A stretch of DNA of 64,000 nt from Pseudopedobacter alpinus. Its GTDB lineage: Bacteria; Bacteroidota; Bacteroidia; Sphingobacteriales; Sphingobacteriaceae. Shown here one piece after another: positions 8,493-17,752 of the stretch (its first letter is position 1; each line of letters opens with the position of its first letter). Location: NCBI RefSeq assembly GCF_042684645.1, contig NZ_JBHULV010000008.1, positions 248,001 to 312,000 of the forward strand, written 5' to 3'. A model generated the notes under the pieces. The model made no database searches. It had not been told where the DNA came from and was given only the letters and a program-made list of their open reading frames with translations. The position numbers were made by a program, and so were the translations under genes.

Positions 8493-10334
8493 ATGTGTGG
8501 AATAGTTGGTTATATAGGCTTTAGAGAGGCCTATCCCATTGTTATTAAAGGTTTACAACGTTTAGAATACCGCGGTTATGACAGCGCTGGTGTTGCTTTG
8601 TTAGATCATTCTTCAAAATTAAATATTTACAAAAAGGCTGGTAAAGTAGCCGAATTAGAAAATTTTGTAATCGGGAAAGATTCTTCTGGATCTATTGGTA
8701 TGGGACATACTCGTTGGGCTACCCACGGTGCTCCTTCAGACAGAAACTCCCATCCTCACGAGTCTGGTAACGGTAATTTAGCTATTATTCATAATGGTAT
8801 CATCGAAAATTATGGCCCTTTAAAAGAGGAGTTAATTAGTAGAGGTCATATTTTTAATAGCGATACCGATACGGAGGTATTGATTCATTTAATTGAAGAT
8901 ATACAAAAAGAGGCCAAAATTGACTTACAACAAGCTGTAAGAGAAGCTTTGAAAGAAGTTGTTGGTGCTTACGCGATAGTTATCATGAGTAAAGAAGACC
9001 CGGAAATGCTGATAGCAGCAAGAAAGGGAAGTCCATTAGTTATTGGTGTGGGCGAAAAAGAATACTTTATAGCTTCTGATGCTACCCCAATTGTAGAATA
9101 CACTAAAAATGTAATCTACTTAAATGATAATGAAATTGCTTACTTAAAAACCAATGAGCTCACTATTAGAACCATTGATAATACAGTAAAGACACCTTAC
9201 GTACAACAACTAGAAATTAAACTAGAAATGTTAGAAAAAGGCGGTTATGAGCATTTTATGTTAAAAGAAATTTACGAGCAACCAAGATCTATAAACGATT
9301 GTATGCGTGGTCGTATTTATCCTTTAGAAGGTAAAATTCAATTAGGTGGTATTAAAGAGTATGCCGAGAAATTCAAAAACGCCCATAGAATAATTATTGT
9401 TGCCTGCGGAACCTCTTGGCATGCAGGTTTAGTTGGAGAGTATTTAATAGAAGAGTATGCAAGAATACCTGTAGAGGTAGAATATGCATCTGAATTTAGA
9501 TATAGAAACCCAATTATTAGTGAAAATGATATCGTAATTGCTATTTCTCAATCTGGCGAAACTGCAGATACCATGGCCGCAATTGAGATGGCTAAAAGTA
9601 AAGGTGCTACAATATTTGGTATCTGTAATGTAGTTGGTGCTTCTATTCCTCGTTTATCAGATGCTGGTATGTACACTCACGCTGGGCCAGAAATTGGTGT
9701 TGCATCTACAAAAGCTTTTACTGCACAAGTAACAGCACTTACCTTAATGGCTTTTTACATGGCCGAAGTAAAAGGAACATTACCTAAAACAAAATTAATT
9801 GCATTATTGAGTGAGTTAGAGCGCATACCTAGTTTGGTAGAAAAGGCTTTAGAGTCTGATAAACTGATTTTAGAAATAGCAGAAAAATTTAAAGATTCTA
9901 GAAACGCATTATTTTTAGGTAGAGGAAGCGGTTTTCCTGTGGCTTTAGAAGGGGCTTTGAAGTTAAAGGAGATTTCTTACATACATGCAGAAGGTTACCC
10001 AGCAGCAGAAATGAAACATGGGCCTATTGCTTTAATTGATGAAGAAATGCCTGTTATTGTTATTGCTACTAAAAATTCATCTTACGAAAAGGTAATATCT
10101 AACATACAAGAAGTTAAAGCAAGAAAAGGAATAGTTGTAGCTATTGTTACTGAAGGTGATACAGATGTTGTTAAAATGGCTGATTATAGTATTGAAATAC
10201 CTGCTAGCGATGAGGCTTTTTTGCCACTGTTAGCAACAATTCCATTGCAACTTTTATCCTATCATATTGCCGTTTTAAGAGGTTGTAACGTAGATCAACC
10301 CAGAAACTTAGCAAAATCTGTTACAGTAGAATAA
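8493..10334 (+). CDS. glmS: Glutamine-fructose-6-phosphate aminotransferase GlmS
   Basis: Converts fructose-6-phosphate and glutamine to glucosamine-6-phosphate, the first step to UDP-GlcNAc for peptidoglycan and LPS. The catalytic N-terminal Cys follows Met (MCGIVGYIG). The Ntn glutaminase domain spans ~1-230 with GHTRWATHG, and two SIS sugar-isomerase domains follow (CGTSWHAG, SQSGETADT, GRGSGFPVALEGALKLKE). The C-terminus ends LAKSVTVE as in the family. Length 613 aa is normal. The start codon directly follows a T8 run. A strong terminator follows. Confidence 0.98.
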   Translation: MCGIVGYIGFREAYPIVIKGLQRLEYRGYDSAGVALLDHSSKLNIYKKAGKVAELENFVIGKDSSGSIGMGHTRWATHGAPSDRNSHPHESGNGNLAIIHNGIIENYGPLKEELISRGHIFNSDTDTEVLIHLIEDIQKEAKIDLQQAVREALKEVVGAYAIVIMSKEDPEMLIAARKGSPLVIGVGEKEYFIASDATPIVEYTKNVIYLNDNEIAYLKTNELTIRTIDNTVKTPYVQQLEIKLEMLEKGGYEHFMLKEIYEQPRSINDCMRGRIYPLEGKIQLGGIKEYAEKFKNAHRIIIVACGTSWHAGLVGEYLIEEYARIPVEVEYASEFRYRNPIISENDIVIAISQSGETADTMAAIEMAKSKGATIFGICNVVGASIPRLSDAGMYTHAGPEIGVASTKAFTAQVTALTLMAFYMAEVKGTLPKTKLIALLSELERIPSLVEKALESDKLILEIAEKFKDSRNALFLGRGSGFPVALEGALKLKEISYIHAEGYPAAEMKHGPIALIDEEMPVIVIATKNSSYEKVISNIQEVKARKGIVVAIVTEGDTDVVKMADYSIEIPASDEAFLPLLATIPLQLLSYHIAVLRGCNVDQPRNLAKSVTVE

Positions 10335-10358
10335 AAAAGAGGCTTTCGCCTCTTTTTT
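10333..10358 (+). terminator. Rho-independent terminator of glmS
   Basis: An 11-bp stem (10333-10343 with 10348-10358), loop TTTC, GC-rich core GAGGC/GCCTC and a T6 tail. It starts within the glmS stop codon region. Confidence 0.9.
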
Positions 10359-10406
10359 ATTTATGATAATTTTCTTGAATTTTATAGAATTTATCTATTT
10401 TACATC

Positions 10407-11336
10407 ATGACTATAGTTCAATTAGAATATGCTGTAGCTGTAGATACTTACAGAAGTTTTGTAACAGCCGCCGAAAAATGTTTTGTAACGCAACCTACTT
10501 TAAGTATGCAAATCCAGAAGTTAGAAGAACTTTTGGGCGTAAAACTGTTTGATAGATCAAGACAACCAATTACACCTACAGAAATTGGTATAGAAGTGAT
10601 TGAACAAGCTAGAATTTTATTGCAAGAAAGCTACAAGATAAAAGATATTATTGAAGAACGTAAAGGAGAAATTAGTGGCGAACTAAAATTAGGAGTTATA
10701 CCAACAGTTGCGCCATATTTAATTCCACGGGTAATTGGCGGTTTTTTAGAGAAGTATCCTAAAATAAGACTAGTAGTTTCTGAATTAACTACAGAAACTA
10801 TAATAAGCCAATTAAAAGTAGGTTTGTTAGATTGTGGCATTTTAGCAACACCGTTAGAAGAGAATTATTTAACAGAAAGACCCATATTTTACGAAAATTT
10901 TGTAAGCTATTTATCTAAAAATAGTCCCGCTTATAAAAAGAAAAATATCACCACAAATGATTTAGATGTAGATAATTTATGGCTCTTAAATGAAGGACAT
11001 TGTATGAGAAATCAAGTGCTTAACATCTGTAAACATACCAAATCAAACCATGTACAATTAGATTATAATACAGGAAGTATAGAAACATTAATTAAAATGG
11101 TTGATTTAAATGATGGCATTACCATTTTACCTGAGTTAGCTATTCAAGATTTTTCTGTTAAACAAATGGATAAACTACGTTATTTTAAAAGCCCAGAACC
11201 AAGCAGAGAAATAAGCATTGTTACACACAAAAATTTCATCAAAAAAAGAATGATTGATGCACTTGAACAAGAAATTTTAAATAGTATTCCAAAAAGATTA
11301 AAAACTAAAAAGAAAAAAGAAATTATTGCAATTTAA
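10407..11336 (+). CDS. oxyR: Peroxide-sensing LysR regulator OxyR
   Basis: LysR-type transcription factor. An N-terminal winged HTH occupies ~1-60 (FVTAAEKCFVTQPTLSMQIQKLEELLGVKLFDRS), followed by a two-lobed sensor domain. The redox pair falls at Cys199 and Cys208 in NEGHCMRNQVLNIC, the same numbering as the peroxide-sensing disulfide of E. coli OxyR. This is stronger evidence than general LysR similarity. Expected targets are catalase, Dps and peroxiredoxins; none is adjacent. It stands alone, and the convergent S66 gene ends 1 bp after its stop. A basic Lys/Arg-rich tail ends the protein. Confidence 0.93.
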   Translation: MTIVQLEYAVAVDTYRSFVTAAEKCFVTQPTLSMQIQKLEELLGVKLFDRSRQPITPTEIGIEVIEQARILLQESYKIKDIIEERKGEISGELKLGVIPTVAPYLIPRVIGGFLEKYPKIRLVVSELTTETIISQLKVGLLDCGILATPLEENYLTERPIFYENFVSYLSKNSPAYKKKNITTNDLDVDNLWLLNEGHCMRNQVLNICKHTKSNHVQLDYNTGSIETLIKMVDLNDGITILPELAIQDFSVKQMDKLRYFKSPEPSREISIVTHKNFIKKRMIDALEQEILNSIPKRLKTKKKKEIIAI

Positions 11337-11337
11337 A

Positions 11338-12231
11338 TTACAAGTAATAAATTTCCGATTCTTCAGATCCTATTTTCATCTCCACCTGCTTACCAAAAAT
11401 TAATGCTTTGTTATCAGAAATATGTCCAGCAGGAAAATTAAAACACACTGGGAAATCATACTTTTCAATAACCGTATTTATAATTTCATTTATCGTGTAA
11501 CCAAAGGATGGTTCGTTATGCTTAATATCTGTAAAGCCACCAACTATCAATCCTTTTAAGTTTTTAAACTTATCTGCTCTGTCTAAAGTTCTAATCATGC
11601 GGTCAATTACGTAAGGATATTCGCCTATGTCTTCTATAAATAATATCTTATTGGTATAATCTAAATCATTAACAGCATTTATGCATGCAGTTAATAAAGT
11701 TAAGTTGCCACCTATTAATTCACCGCTTGCTGTTCCTAGCTTATTGTCTTTATGGTATTTAAATATGTATTTAAAACTTTCGCCAAATAAAGCCTTTCTT
11801 AAAGTTTCTAAACTTTCTTTTGAACTTTCTTTAACGGTTGAAGGCATTTGAGCGTGTAAACTTTGCAAACTCATTGCTTGCAACTGCATGTGAAAAACAG
11901 TAATATCGCTAAAACCAATTATCCATTTTGGATTTAAGACTAAAGGAGTCCAATCAATTTTATCAATAATTCTAATGCAGCCATAACCTCCTCTGGCAGC
12001 AATGATTGCTTTTATGCTTTCATTATTAATGAAATCTTGCATATCTGCAGCTCGTACATCATCCGTTCCAGAAAACTGATGGTGTACTGCATCAATTGTT
12101 TTGCCTAAAACAACTTCTAATCCCCAAGACTCTAACAATTTTATAGCATCCGTAATTGGTGCTTTTAATATTTTAGCAGGACAGGTAATGGCTATTTTAT
12201 CTCCTTTTTTTAAATATGGGGGTTGGTTCAT
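11338..12231 (-). CDS. LD-carboxypeptidase (peptidase S66)
   Basis: Muramoyl-tetrapeptide LD-carboxypeptidase type enzyme that removes terminal D-Ala during peptidoglycan recycling. The catalytic triad is visible: Ser108 in GFSDITVFH, Glu200 in FIEDIGEYPYVIDRM, and His270 in FPAGHISDN. Length 297 aa is normal. No signal peptide is seen, in line with cytosolic LdcA. It is divergent from metG. MccF-like immunity hydrolases share the fold, but LdcA is the simplest reading. Confidence 0.9.
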   Translation of the reverse strand: MNQPPYLKKGDKIAITCPAKILKAPITDAIKLLESWGLEVVLGKTIDAVHHQFSGTDDVRAADMQDFINNESIKAIIAARGGYGCIRIIDKIDWTPLVLNPKWIIGFSDITVFHMQLQAMSLQSLHAQMPSTVKESSKESLETLRKALFGESFKYIFKYHKDNKLGTASGELIGGNLTLLTACINAVNDLDYTNKILFIEDIGEYPYVIDRMIRTLDRADKFKNLKGLIVGGFTDIKHNEPSFGYTINEIINTVIEKYDFPVCFNFPAGHISDNKALIFGKQVEMKIGSEESEIYYL

Positions 12232-12293
12232 TTTTTTTAATTAAAGCGCATCTTCTTTTTAATCAATTACACACGCTTTACAATAATATCAAT

Positions 12294-12301
12294 TATCTTC
12301 G
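12294..12301 (+). promoter_or_regulatory. Probable -7 box of metG
   Basis: TATCTTCG differs from TAnnTTTG at one position and lies 31 bp before the TTG chosen as the metG start. No clear -33 box is seen. It supports a start at 12333 rather than the in-frame ATG at 12216, which overlaps the divergent gene. Confidence 0.45.
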
Positions 12302-12332
12302 CAAATTAATAAAACAACAATATAATTTCGCT

Positions 12333-14396
12333 TTGACTGATAAAAATTATAAAAGATATACCATCACATCTGCTTTGCCTTATGCAAACGGACCATTACA
12401 TATTGGGCATTTAGCAGGCGCATATTTACCAGCCGATATTTATGTAAGACATTTACGCTTGCAAAAAAAGGATGTTGTTTACGTTTGCGGGTCTGATGAG
12501 CATGGTGCAGCTATCACTATTAAAGCAAAAAAAGAAGGCACAACACCACAAGCTATTATTGATCAATATCATGGTCAAATAAAAAAAAGTTTTGAAGATT
12601 TTGGGATAGCTTTTGATATTTACCACCGTACATCTTCGCCAATTCACCATGATTTGTCTAAAGAGTTTTTCTTGAATTTATACGAAAAAGATGAGTTTAT
12701 AGAAAAGTTTTCTGACCAATACTACGATGAAGAATATCAGCAATTTTTAGCTGATAGATATATTATTGGTACTTGCCCAAACTGTGGAAATGATAACGCT
12801 TATGGCGACCAATGCGAGAAATGTGGGACTTCGCTTAGCCCAACAGATTTAGTAAATCCTCGTTCAACTTTAAGTGGAAACTTTCCGGTTTTGAAACCTA
12901 CTAAACATTGGTATTTGCCTTTAGATAAGTATCAGCCTTGGTTAGAAGAATGGCTTTTAGAAGGCAAAAAGGCTATTTGGAAAACTAACGTTTATGGCCA
13001 ATGTAGTTCTTGGTTAAAGCAAGGTTTACAACCTCGCTCTATGACGCGTGATTTAGACTGGGGTATTGATGTGCCTTTAATGGAAGCTGAAGGAAAGAAA
13101 CTTTATGTATGGATGGATGCACCAATAGGTTATATTTCTGCAACTAAACAGTGGGCAATTGATCATCATAAAGATTGGCAGCTTTACTGGAAAAAACAAG
13201 AAAACGAAGCTGATAATTCCTGTTTAATTCATTTTATTGGGAAAGATAATATAGTTTTTCATTGTATTACATTCCCTTCTATTTTACATGCTCATGGCGA
13301 TTATATTTTGCCAACCCATGTACCTGCAAATGAGTTTTTAAATTTAGAGGGCGATAAGCTATCTACCTCAAGAAATCATGCGGTTTGGCTGCATGAGTAT
13401 TTAGAAGAGTTTCCAAGTAAGCAGGATGAATTACGTTATGTTTTGACGTCTATTATGCCCGAAACTAGCGATAGTGAATTTACTTGGAAAGATTACCAAG
13501 CTAGAGTGAATAACGAATTGGTTGCCATTTTAGGTAATTTTATTAACCGCGTAATGATTTTAATGCACAAATATTACGACGGTAAAACTTTGGGCGCTCA
13601 AACTTTAAAAGATGAAGCTGTTTACAAACAAATTGGCCAAGCTTATGATGATGTTGAAGCTTATTTAAAAGATTTTAAATTTAGAAGTGCTATTGCATCT
13701 GTAATGGATGTTGCCCGCTTAGGAAATAGGTATTTAACAGAAAATGAGCCTTGGAAAACTTTTAAAGAAAGCCCAGAAGCCGCCAGAGAAGTTTTACAAA
13801 ACTGTTTACACATTATAGCACATTTAGCAACACTTTCTCAAGCATTTTTACCTCATTCTTCAAAAAAGATGTTTGGGATGTTGAATTTAGATAGAGAAAT
13901 TTTAAGTTATGATGAAGAGATTTTCTTTGCTGATGGACATCAATTAAAACCAGCTACTTTATTATTTGAGAAAGTAGAGGATGAGCAGGTGGAAAGACAA
14001 TTAGCAAAACTAGTGGCTAAAAAAGAAGAGGCATTAGCCAATGTTATAGTTGAAGCTATACCTGCAAAAACAAACGTAACTTTTGATGATTTTGTTGGCT
14101 TAGACATACGAACGGGAACAATTTTAAGTGCCCAAAAAGTAGCTAAAACAAAGAAATTGTTGAAATTAACTGTTGATACAGGTATTGACCACCGAACGGT
14201 AGTTTCTGGAATTGCAGAATTTTTTGAACCTGAAAGTATTGTAGGTCAGCAGGTAAGTATTTTAATAAACCTTGAACCACGAGAGATTAAAGGAATCTTA
14301 TCACAAGGAATGATTTTAATGGCTGAAAATTCAGATGGAAAACTTACTTTTGTGGCTCCTAAAGAAAATTTTGCAGCTGGGAGTGTGATTAGGTAA
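12333..14396 (+). CDS. metG: Methionyl-tRNA synthetase MetG
   Basis: Charges tRNA-Met. The class I HIGH motif is in ALPYANGPLHIGHLAGAY near the N-terminus, the KMSKS equivalent is KLSTS (EGDKLSTSRN), and two zinc-knuckle pairs are present (CPNCG and CEKCG). A C-terminal tRNA-binding domain of the EMAP/Trbp111 type begins near VTFDDFVGLDIRTGTI. The frame is open to 12216, but that ATG overlaps the divergent S66 gene and encodes 39 untypical residues. I prefer TTG 12333 (~687 aa, beginning TDKNYKRYTITSALPYANG), which sits 31 bp after a -7 box. tRNA-Arg follows directly. Confidence 0.93.
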   Translation: MTDKNYKRYTITSALPYANGPLHIGHLAGAYLPADIYVRHLRLQKKDVVYVCGSDEHGAAITIKAKKEGTTPQAIIDQYHGQIKKSFEDFGIAFDIYHRTSSPIHHDLSKEFFLNLYEKDEFIEKFSDQYYDEEYQQFLADRYIIGTCPNCGNDNAYGDQCEKCGTSLSPTDLVNPRSTLSGNFPVLKPTKHWYLPLDKYQPWLEEWLLEGKKAIWKTNVYGQCSSWLKQGLQPRSMTRDLDWGIDVPLMEAEGKKLYVWMDAPIGYISATKQWAIDHHKDWQLYWKKQENEADNSCLIHFIGKDNIVFHCITFPSILHAHGDYILPTHVPANEFLNLEGDKLSTSRNHAVWLHEYLEEFPSKQDELRYVLTSIMPETSDSEFTWKDYQARVNNELVAILGNFINRVMILMHKYYDGKTLGAQTLKDEAVYKQIGQAYDDVEAYLKDFKFRSAIASVMDVARLGNRYLTENEPWKTFKESPEAAREVLQNCLHIIAHLATLSQAFLPHSSKKMFGMLNLDREILSYDEEIFFADGHQLKPATLLFEKVEDEQVERQLAKLVAKKEEALANVIVEAIPAKTNVTFDDFVGLDIRTGTILSAQKVAKTKKLLKLTVDTGIDHRTVVSGIAEFFEPESIVGQQVSILINLEPREIKGILSQGMILMAENSDGKLTFVAPKENFAAGSVIR

Positions 14397-14402
14397 ATTA
14401 AA

Positions 14403-14474
14403 GGCCTCGTAGTTCAACGGATAGAATAGAAGTTTCCTAAACTTTAGATATGAGTTCGATTCTCGTCGAGGCCA
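14403..14474 (+). tRNA. tRNA-Arg (anticodon CCT)
   Basis: A 72-nt cloverleaf can be drawn. The 7-bp acceptor is GGCCTCG/CGAGGCC. The D arm is GTTC/GAAT with one weak pair, the anticodon stem is GAAGT/ACTTT with loop TTCCTAA (anticodon CCT), the variable loop is 4 nt, and the T arm is ATGAG/CTCGT with loop TTCGATT. CCA is not encoded. It decodes AGG. A strong terminator lies 23 nt downstream. Confidence 0.93.
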
Positions 14475-14497
14475 CATTAACAAAAATCAATTGAGAA

Positions 14498-14528
14498 AAA
14501 CGGCTATTCTGCATCAGAATAGCCGTTT
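14498..14528 (+). terminator. Terminator after tRNA-Arg
   Basis: A perfect 13-bp stem AAACGGCTATTCT / AGAATAGCCGTTT around a GCATC loop, with a T-rich tail (TTTGTTTTTA). Confidence 0.9.
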
Positions 14529-14846
14529 GTTTTTATGTCCAATATTAAAACAGTAATAGTCCAACACCGTCGTTAATTATTTTATGGTAGTTTTAGCTTA
14601 AAAGCCTAGGTTACTACATTAAAAATCATAAAGTTTTTGTATTCAGAATTTCAATTCTATTTAAAATAAAGGATTATCAAATTGAAAAAAATGCTTTATT
14701 ACAGTTTGTCATAATTATTAATCTTTTAAAGTATAGTGTTGCAACTAAATTTATTATCAAGAAATTAAATTAAATTTATGACTTTTATAAGATATATTTA
14801 TTGACGCTTTAACTGCTACATCCATAAACTTGAATATCGCACTTAA
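14529..14846. other. Gene-free AT-rich gap before the kinase cluster
   Basis: About 318 bp without a credible ORF. No perfect TAnnTTTG box and no ATACG-N8-CGTAT site is visible, although such sites precede other genes of the cluster. The promoter of the kinase at 14847 must lie here but I cannot place it. Confidence 0.5.
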
Positions 14847-16954
14847 ATGAAACAAATTTTTACGCTACTTTTTGTTCTATTTATAATTATCAATCATTCT
14901 AATGGTCAGCATATTGATAATAAACTAGTCATTATCAATAAAGCAACCAAAGAAATTGGCGACCGAGAGTATAAAAAAGCGGCAGCTACTTTAGCTTTGA
15001 TTGATAGCAATGCCTTTAAAAAGAACGAGTTACATAAAGGTTTTTACTATCAACAGTTGGCTAGATTGGCTTTTTCTGATACTTATGAAGATGAAAAAGC
15101 TGTTAACTATTATTTAAAAGCTATTAAAATTTACGAGCTCAATAAATCTTACGAAGATATTGGCATTGCTTACTCTAATTTAGTTGGTATTTTAACTGAT
15201 TTAAAGGAGTATAAAAAAGCCGAAGCAGCAGTTCAAAAATCTTTGCCTTATGTAAAAAATAATAAGGTGAGGTACGGCAATATGCTAATTAATTACTCCC
15301 GGTTAAAACTAGATATGGGCGATTACGCCAAAGCAACTTCCCTAAATTTAGAGGCTATTAAACTATATGAGCAAGCGGGAGATCAAGCTAGACTTTCATC
15401 AGGTTATTTCCAAATGGGTATTAGCATGGAATCTTCTAATCAATTTGGTAAAGCGATAGAATATTATCAAAAAGGATTATCGATTAGAAAAGAGTTAAAA
15501 GATTCTTTAGGTATGTCTAACATATACAATAATTTAGGCATCATTTATAAAAATCAAAAGCAATATGGTTTGGCTAAACAAAATTACAAAGCAGCTTATG
15601 ATATTGCCGTAGGGATGAATCGTCCGATTTTAAGTATAAACCCATTGACTAATTTAGCAGTAATTGCCAATAGAGAAAACGACCAAAAACTTGCTATCAA
15701 AATTTATGAAGATGCTTTGCAGCTTGCCATAAAATATAATAGAAGTGCTAATATAAAAATCATTGAAAATAATTTAGCGTATATCTATATCAATAATAAC
15801 GATTTTGAAAAAGCACTCCCCTTTGCTCAAAAAGCTTATGATTACGGTAAACAGAAAGGCTCTTTAGAAGAGAAAATTGCGTTTAGTTCAAACTTAGCAG
15901 AAGTTTTAGATGGTTTGGGGAAAACGAAAGAAGCATTTCCTTATATGCGAGATAGTTATGAGATGAGTGATTCTTTACACAGGAAACAAAGTGCTGATGC
16001 TATTGCAGAAATGCTAACCAAGTTTGAAACTCAAAAGAAAGAACAACAAATTGTACTTCTAGGTAAGGAGAATAATATCCAAAAACTTACTTTGAATAAT
16101 CAAGATTTAGTACTCAATCAAAGAGCTTTAGAAAAATTACAAACCGAGATTATAGTATCAATTTACAAAAAACAGAAATTAAGGCTCAAAAGCTAAAAAC
16201 TAAAGAACAGCTTCAGCAAATTAGCTTATTAGCTAAAGAGAAAGAGATTAACAATTTAGAGCTACGCCAGAAAAATATCTATTTAGTAGTTTCTATCATC
16301 GTTTTATTGGTTTTAGGATTCTCTGGATTTCAGTATTATAAAAAGAGAAAACTAGACGAAAAACATCGGATGCAAGAAGAAAAGCTTCGCATTTCTAGAG
16401 AACTGCATGATAATATTGGTGCGCAACTCAGTTTCATTAACGGCTCTATTCAAAGTATGGCAAATGCCGATAGCAAAAACGAACAATTACAACATACGCA
16501 ACAGGTTACCCAAAATACCATTAAAGAATTAAGAAGTACCGTTTGGTTAATTAACCAGCAGGAGTTTGGTTTAGAAGAGTTTGTTGTCAAACTTAGGGAG
16601 TATTTAAAACCATATTATGGTAGTAAACCTAATATTGGCATTGTAAATCAAAGCGATAAAGATTATAGCATTGAACCCATTATTGCCACTAATTTGTTTA
16701 GAATTATACAGGAATTGGTAAATAATGCCATTAAACATGCTGAAGCCAATACGCTAGAAGTAAAACTTGTTGCTGAACAAAATAAATTGATAGTTTCTGT
16801 TAAAGACGATGGTAAAGGTTATGATTTAAATGCGAAACTTGCGGGCTACGGTTTAAAAAATATACAAGTAAGGGTTAAAACCATGAACGCCACTTGCAAT
16901 ATTGATACAGCAATTAGCTCAGGAACAGAAATTTATTTAACTATTCCCATTTAA
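14847..16954 (+). pseudogene. TPR sensor histidine kinase (HisKA_3), interrupted by a frameshift
   Basis: Signal peptide, then ~8 tetratricopeptide-like repeats (residues ~50-380), a coiled coil, one membrane helix (NIYLVVSIIVLLVLGFSGF), a HisKA_3 domain with phospho-acceptor His in ISRELHDNIGAQLSF (codon 16406), and a HATPase_c domain (NNAIKHAEA, DDGKGYD, GYGLKNIQVR). The N-terminal ORF stops at 16196. The continuous coiled-coil-TM-kinase sequence runs in the next frame and joins around 16140-16165, consistent with loss of one base. Both halves are otherwise well preserved. It pairs with the regulator at 17000. Recent inactivation, a sequencing error, or two separate polypeptides are all possible. 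Confidence 0.85.
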
Positions 16955-16958
16955 AAAT

Positions 16959-16976
16959 ATACGTAGATTATCGTAT
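16959..16976 (+). promoter_or_regulatory. Operator-like palindrome, copy A (before regulator 1)
   Basis: ATACGTAGATTATCGTAT: two 5-bp arms ATACG/CGTAT separated by 8 bp. It lies between the kinase stop and the regulator ATG, 23 bp before the ATG. Same arms and spacing as four other copies in the window. Confidence 0.75.
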
Positions 16977-16999
16977 GGTATTGAACTAATAATATAAAG

Positions 17000-17666
17000 A
17001 TGTTTGATAAAAATATAAAATTGCCCATTACCATTGCCATAGCCGAAGATAACAGCTTTGCTTTAAAAGCTTGTATGGATAAACTTGCCCCCCCATCGTG
17101 AGTTTAAAGTAGTGATGAATGCTTTTAACAGTCAAGAACTTTTAGAAAATTTTGACAAACATCAAATAGATTTAGTGCTAATGGATATTCAGATGCCAGG
17201 GATGAACGGCATTCAAGCTACTGAATTAATTAAAAAACAACATCCAGAATTGAAAGTGTTAATGCTTACCACTTTTGATGATGATGAAAACATTTTTAAA
17301 GCCATTATGGCTGGTGCAAACGGTTATCTATTAAAAGAAGAAAACACAGAAAATCTTCGTCAATCTATTATAGAAAAATTATCTGGCGGGGCTGCCATGT
17401 CGGCGGGTGTAGCATTAAGGGTTTTAAATTTATTACGAAATCCTTTGCCGTCAAAAAGTGCTGAAACCAAAGATTACGGATTAACCAAACGTGAAATAGA
17501 ACTTTTAAAACAGTTAAAAAATGGTTTAAGCTACGAACAAATTGCGACTAACCTTTTTATCAGTTACGGCACCGTACGTAAACATATCGAAAATATTTAC
17601 CGAAAATTGCAAGTAAACAACAAAGTTAGTGCGGTTGATGTTGCTAGTAAAAACAGAATCATCTAA
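17000..17666 (+). pseudogene. NarL/LuxR response regulator 1, frameshifted in a C7 run
   Basis: Receiver domain plus C-terminal LuxR-type HTH. ATG 17000 opens MFDKNIKLPITIAIAEDNSFALKACMDKLA, matching regulator 2, but a run of seven C (17088-17094) shifts the frame and gives an early TGA. With six C the protein continues as APHREFKVVMNAFNSQELL and reaches the intact remainder, which has the phospho-acceptor segment LVLMDIQMPGMNG and the HTH SYEQIATNLFISYGTVRKHIENIYRKL. The HTH is nearly identical to that of the regulator at 19171. A single-base insertion is the simplest cause. Sequencing error, phase variation, or +1 slippage at CCC-C are alternatives. Confidence 0.85.
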
Positions 17667-17752
17667 ATGTTAAATTATTTATTACATCTGTTTTAAAACC
17701 CGAATTCCCGCATCTAAACAAAGTATCCAATACGTTTTTATTCCACATTTCA

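Noticed and set aside
12216..12332. Longer metG N-terminus from ATG 12216
   Set aside because: Overlaps the divergent S66 gene, adds untypical residues, and lies upstream of the probable -7 box.
16307..16954. Kinase C-terminal half as a separate gene starting at TTG 16307
   Set aside because: The start falls inside the membrane helix, and the open frame upstream continues the coiled coil, so it is the distal part of the frameshifted kinase.
17730..17747. ATACG half-site upstream of the membrane kinase (17753)
   Set aside because: The second arm is CCACA instead of CGTAT, so it does not qualify as an operator copy.
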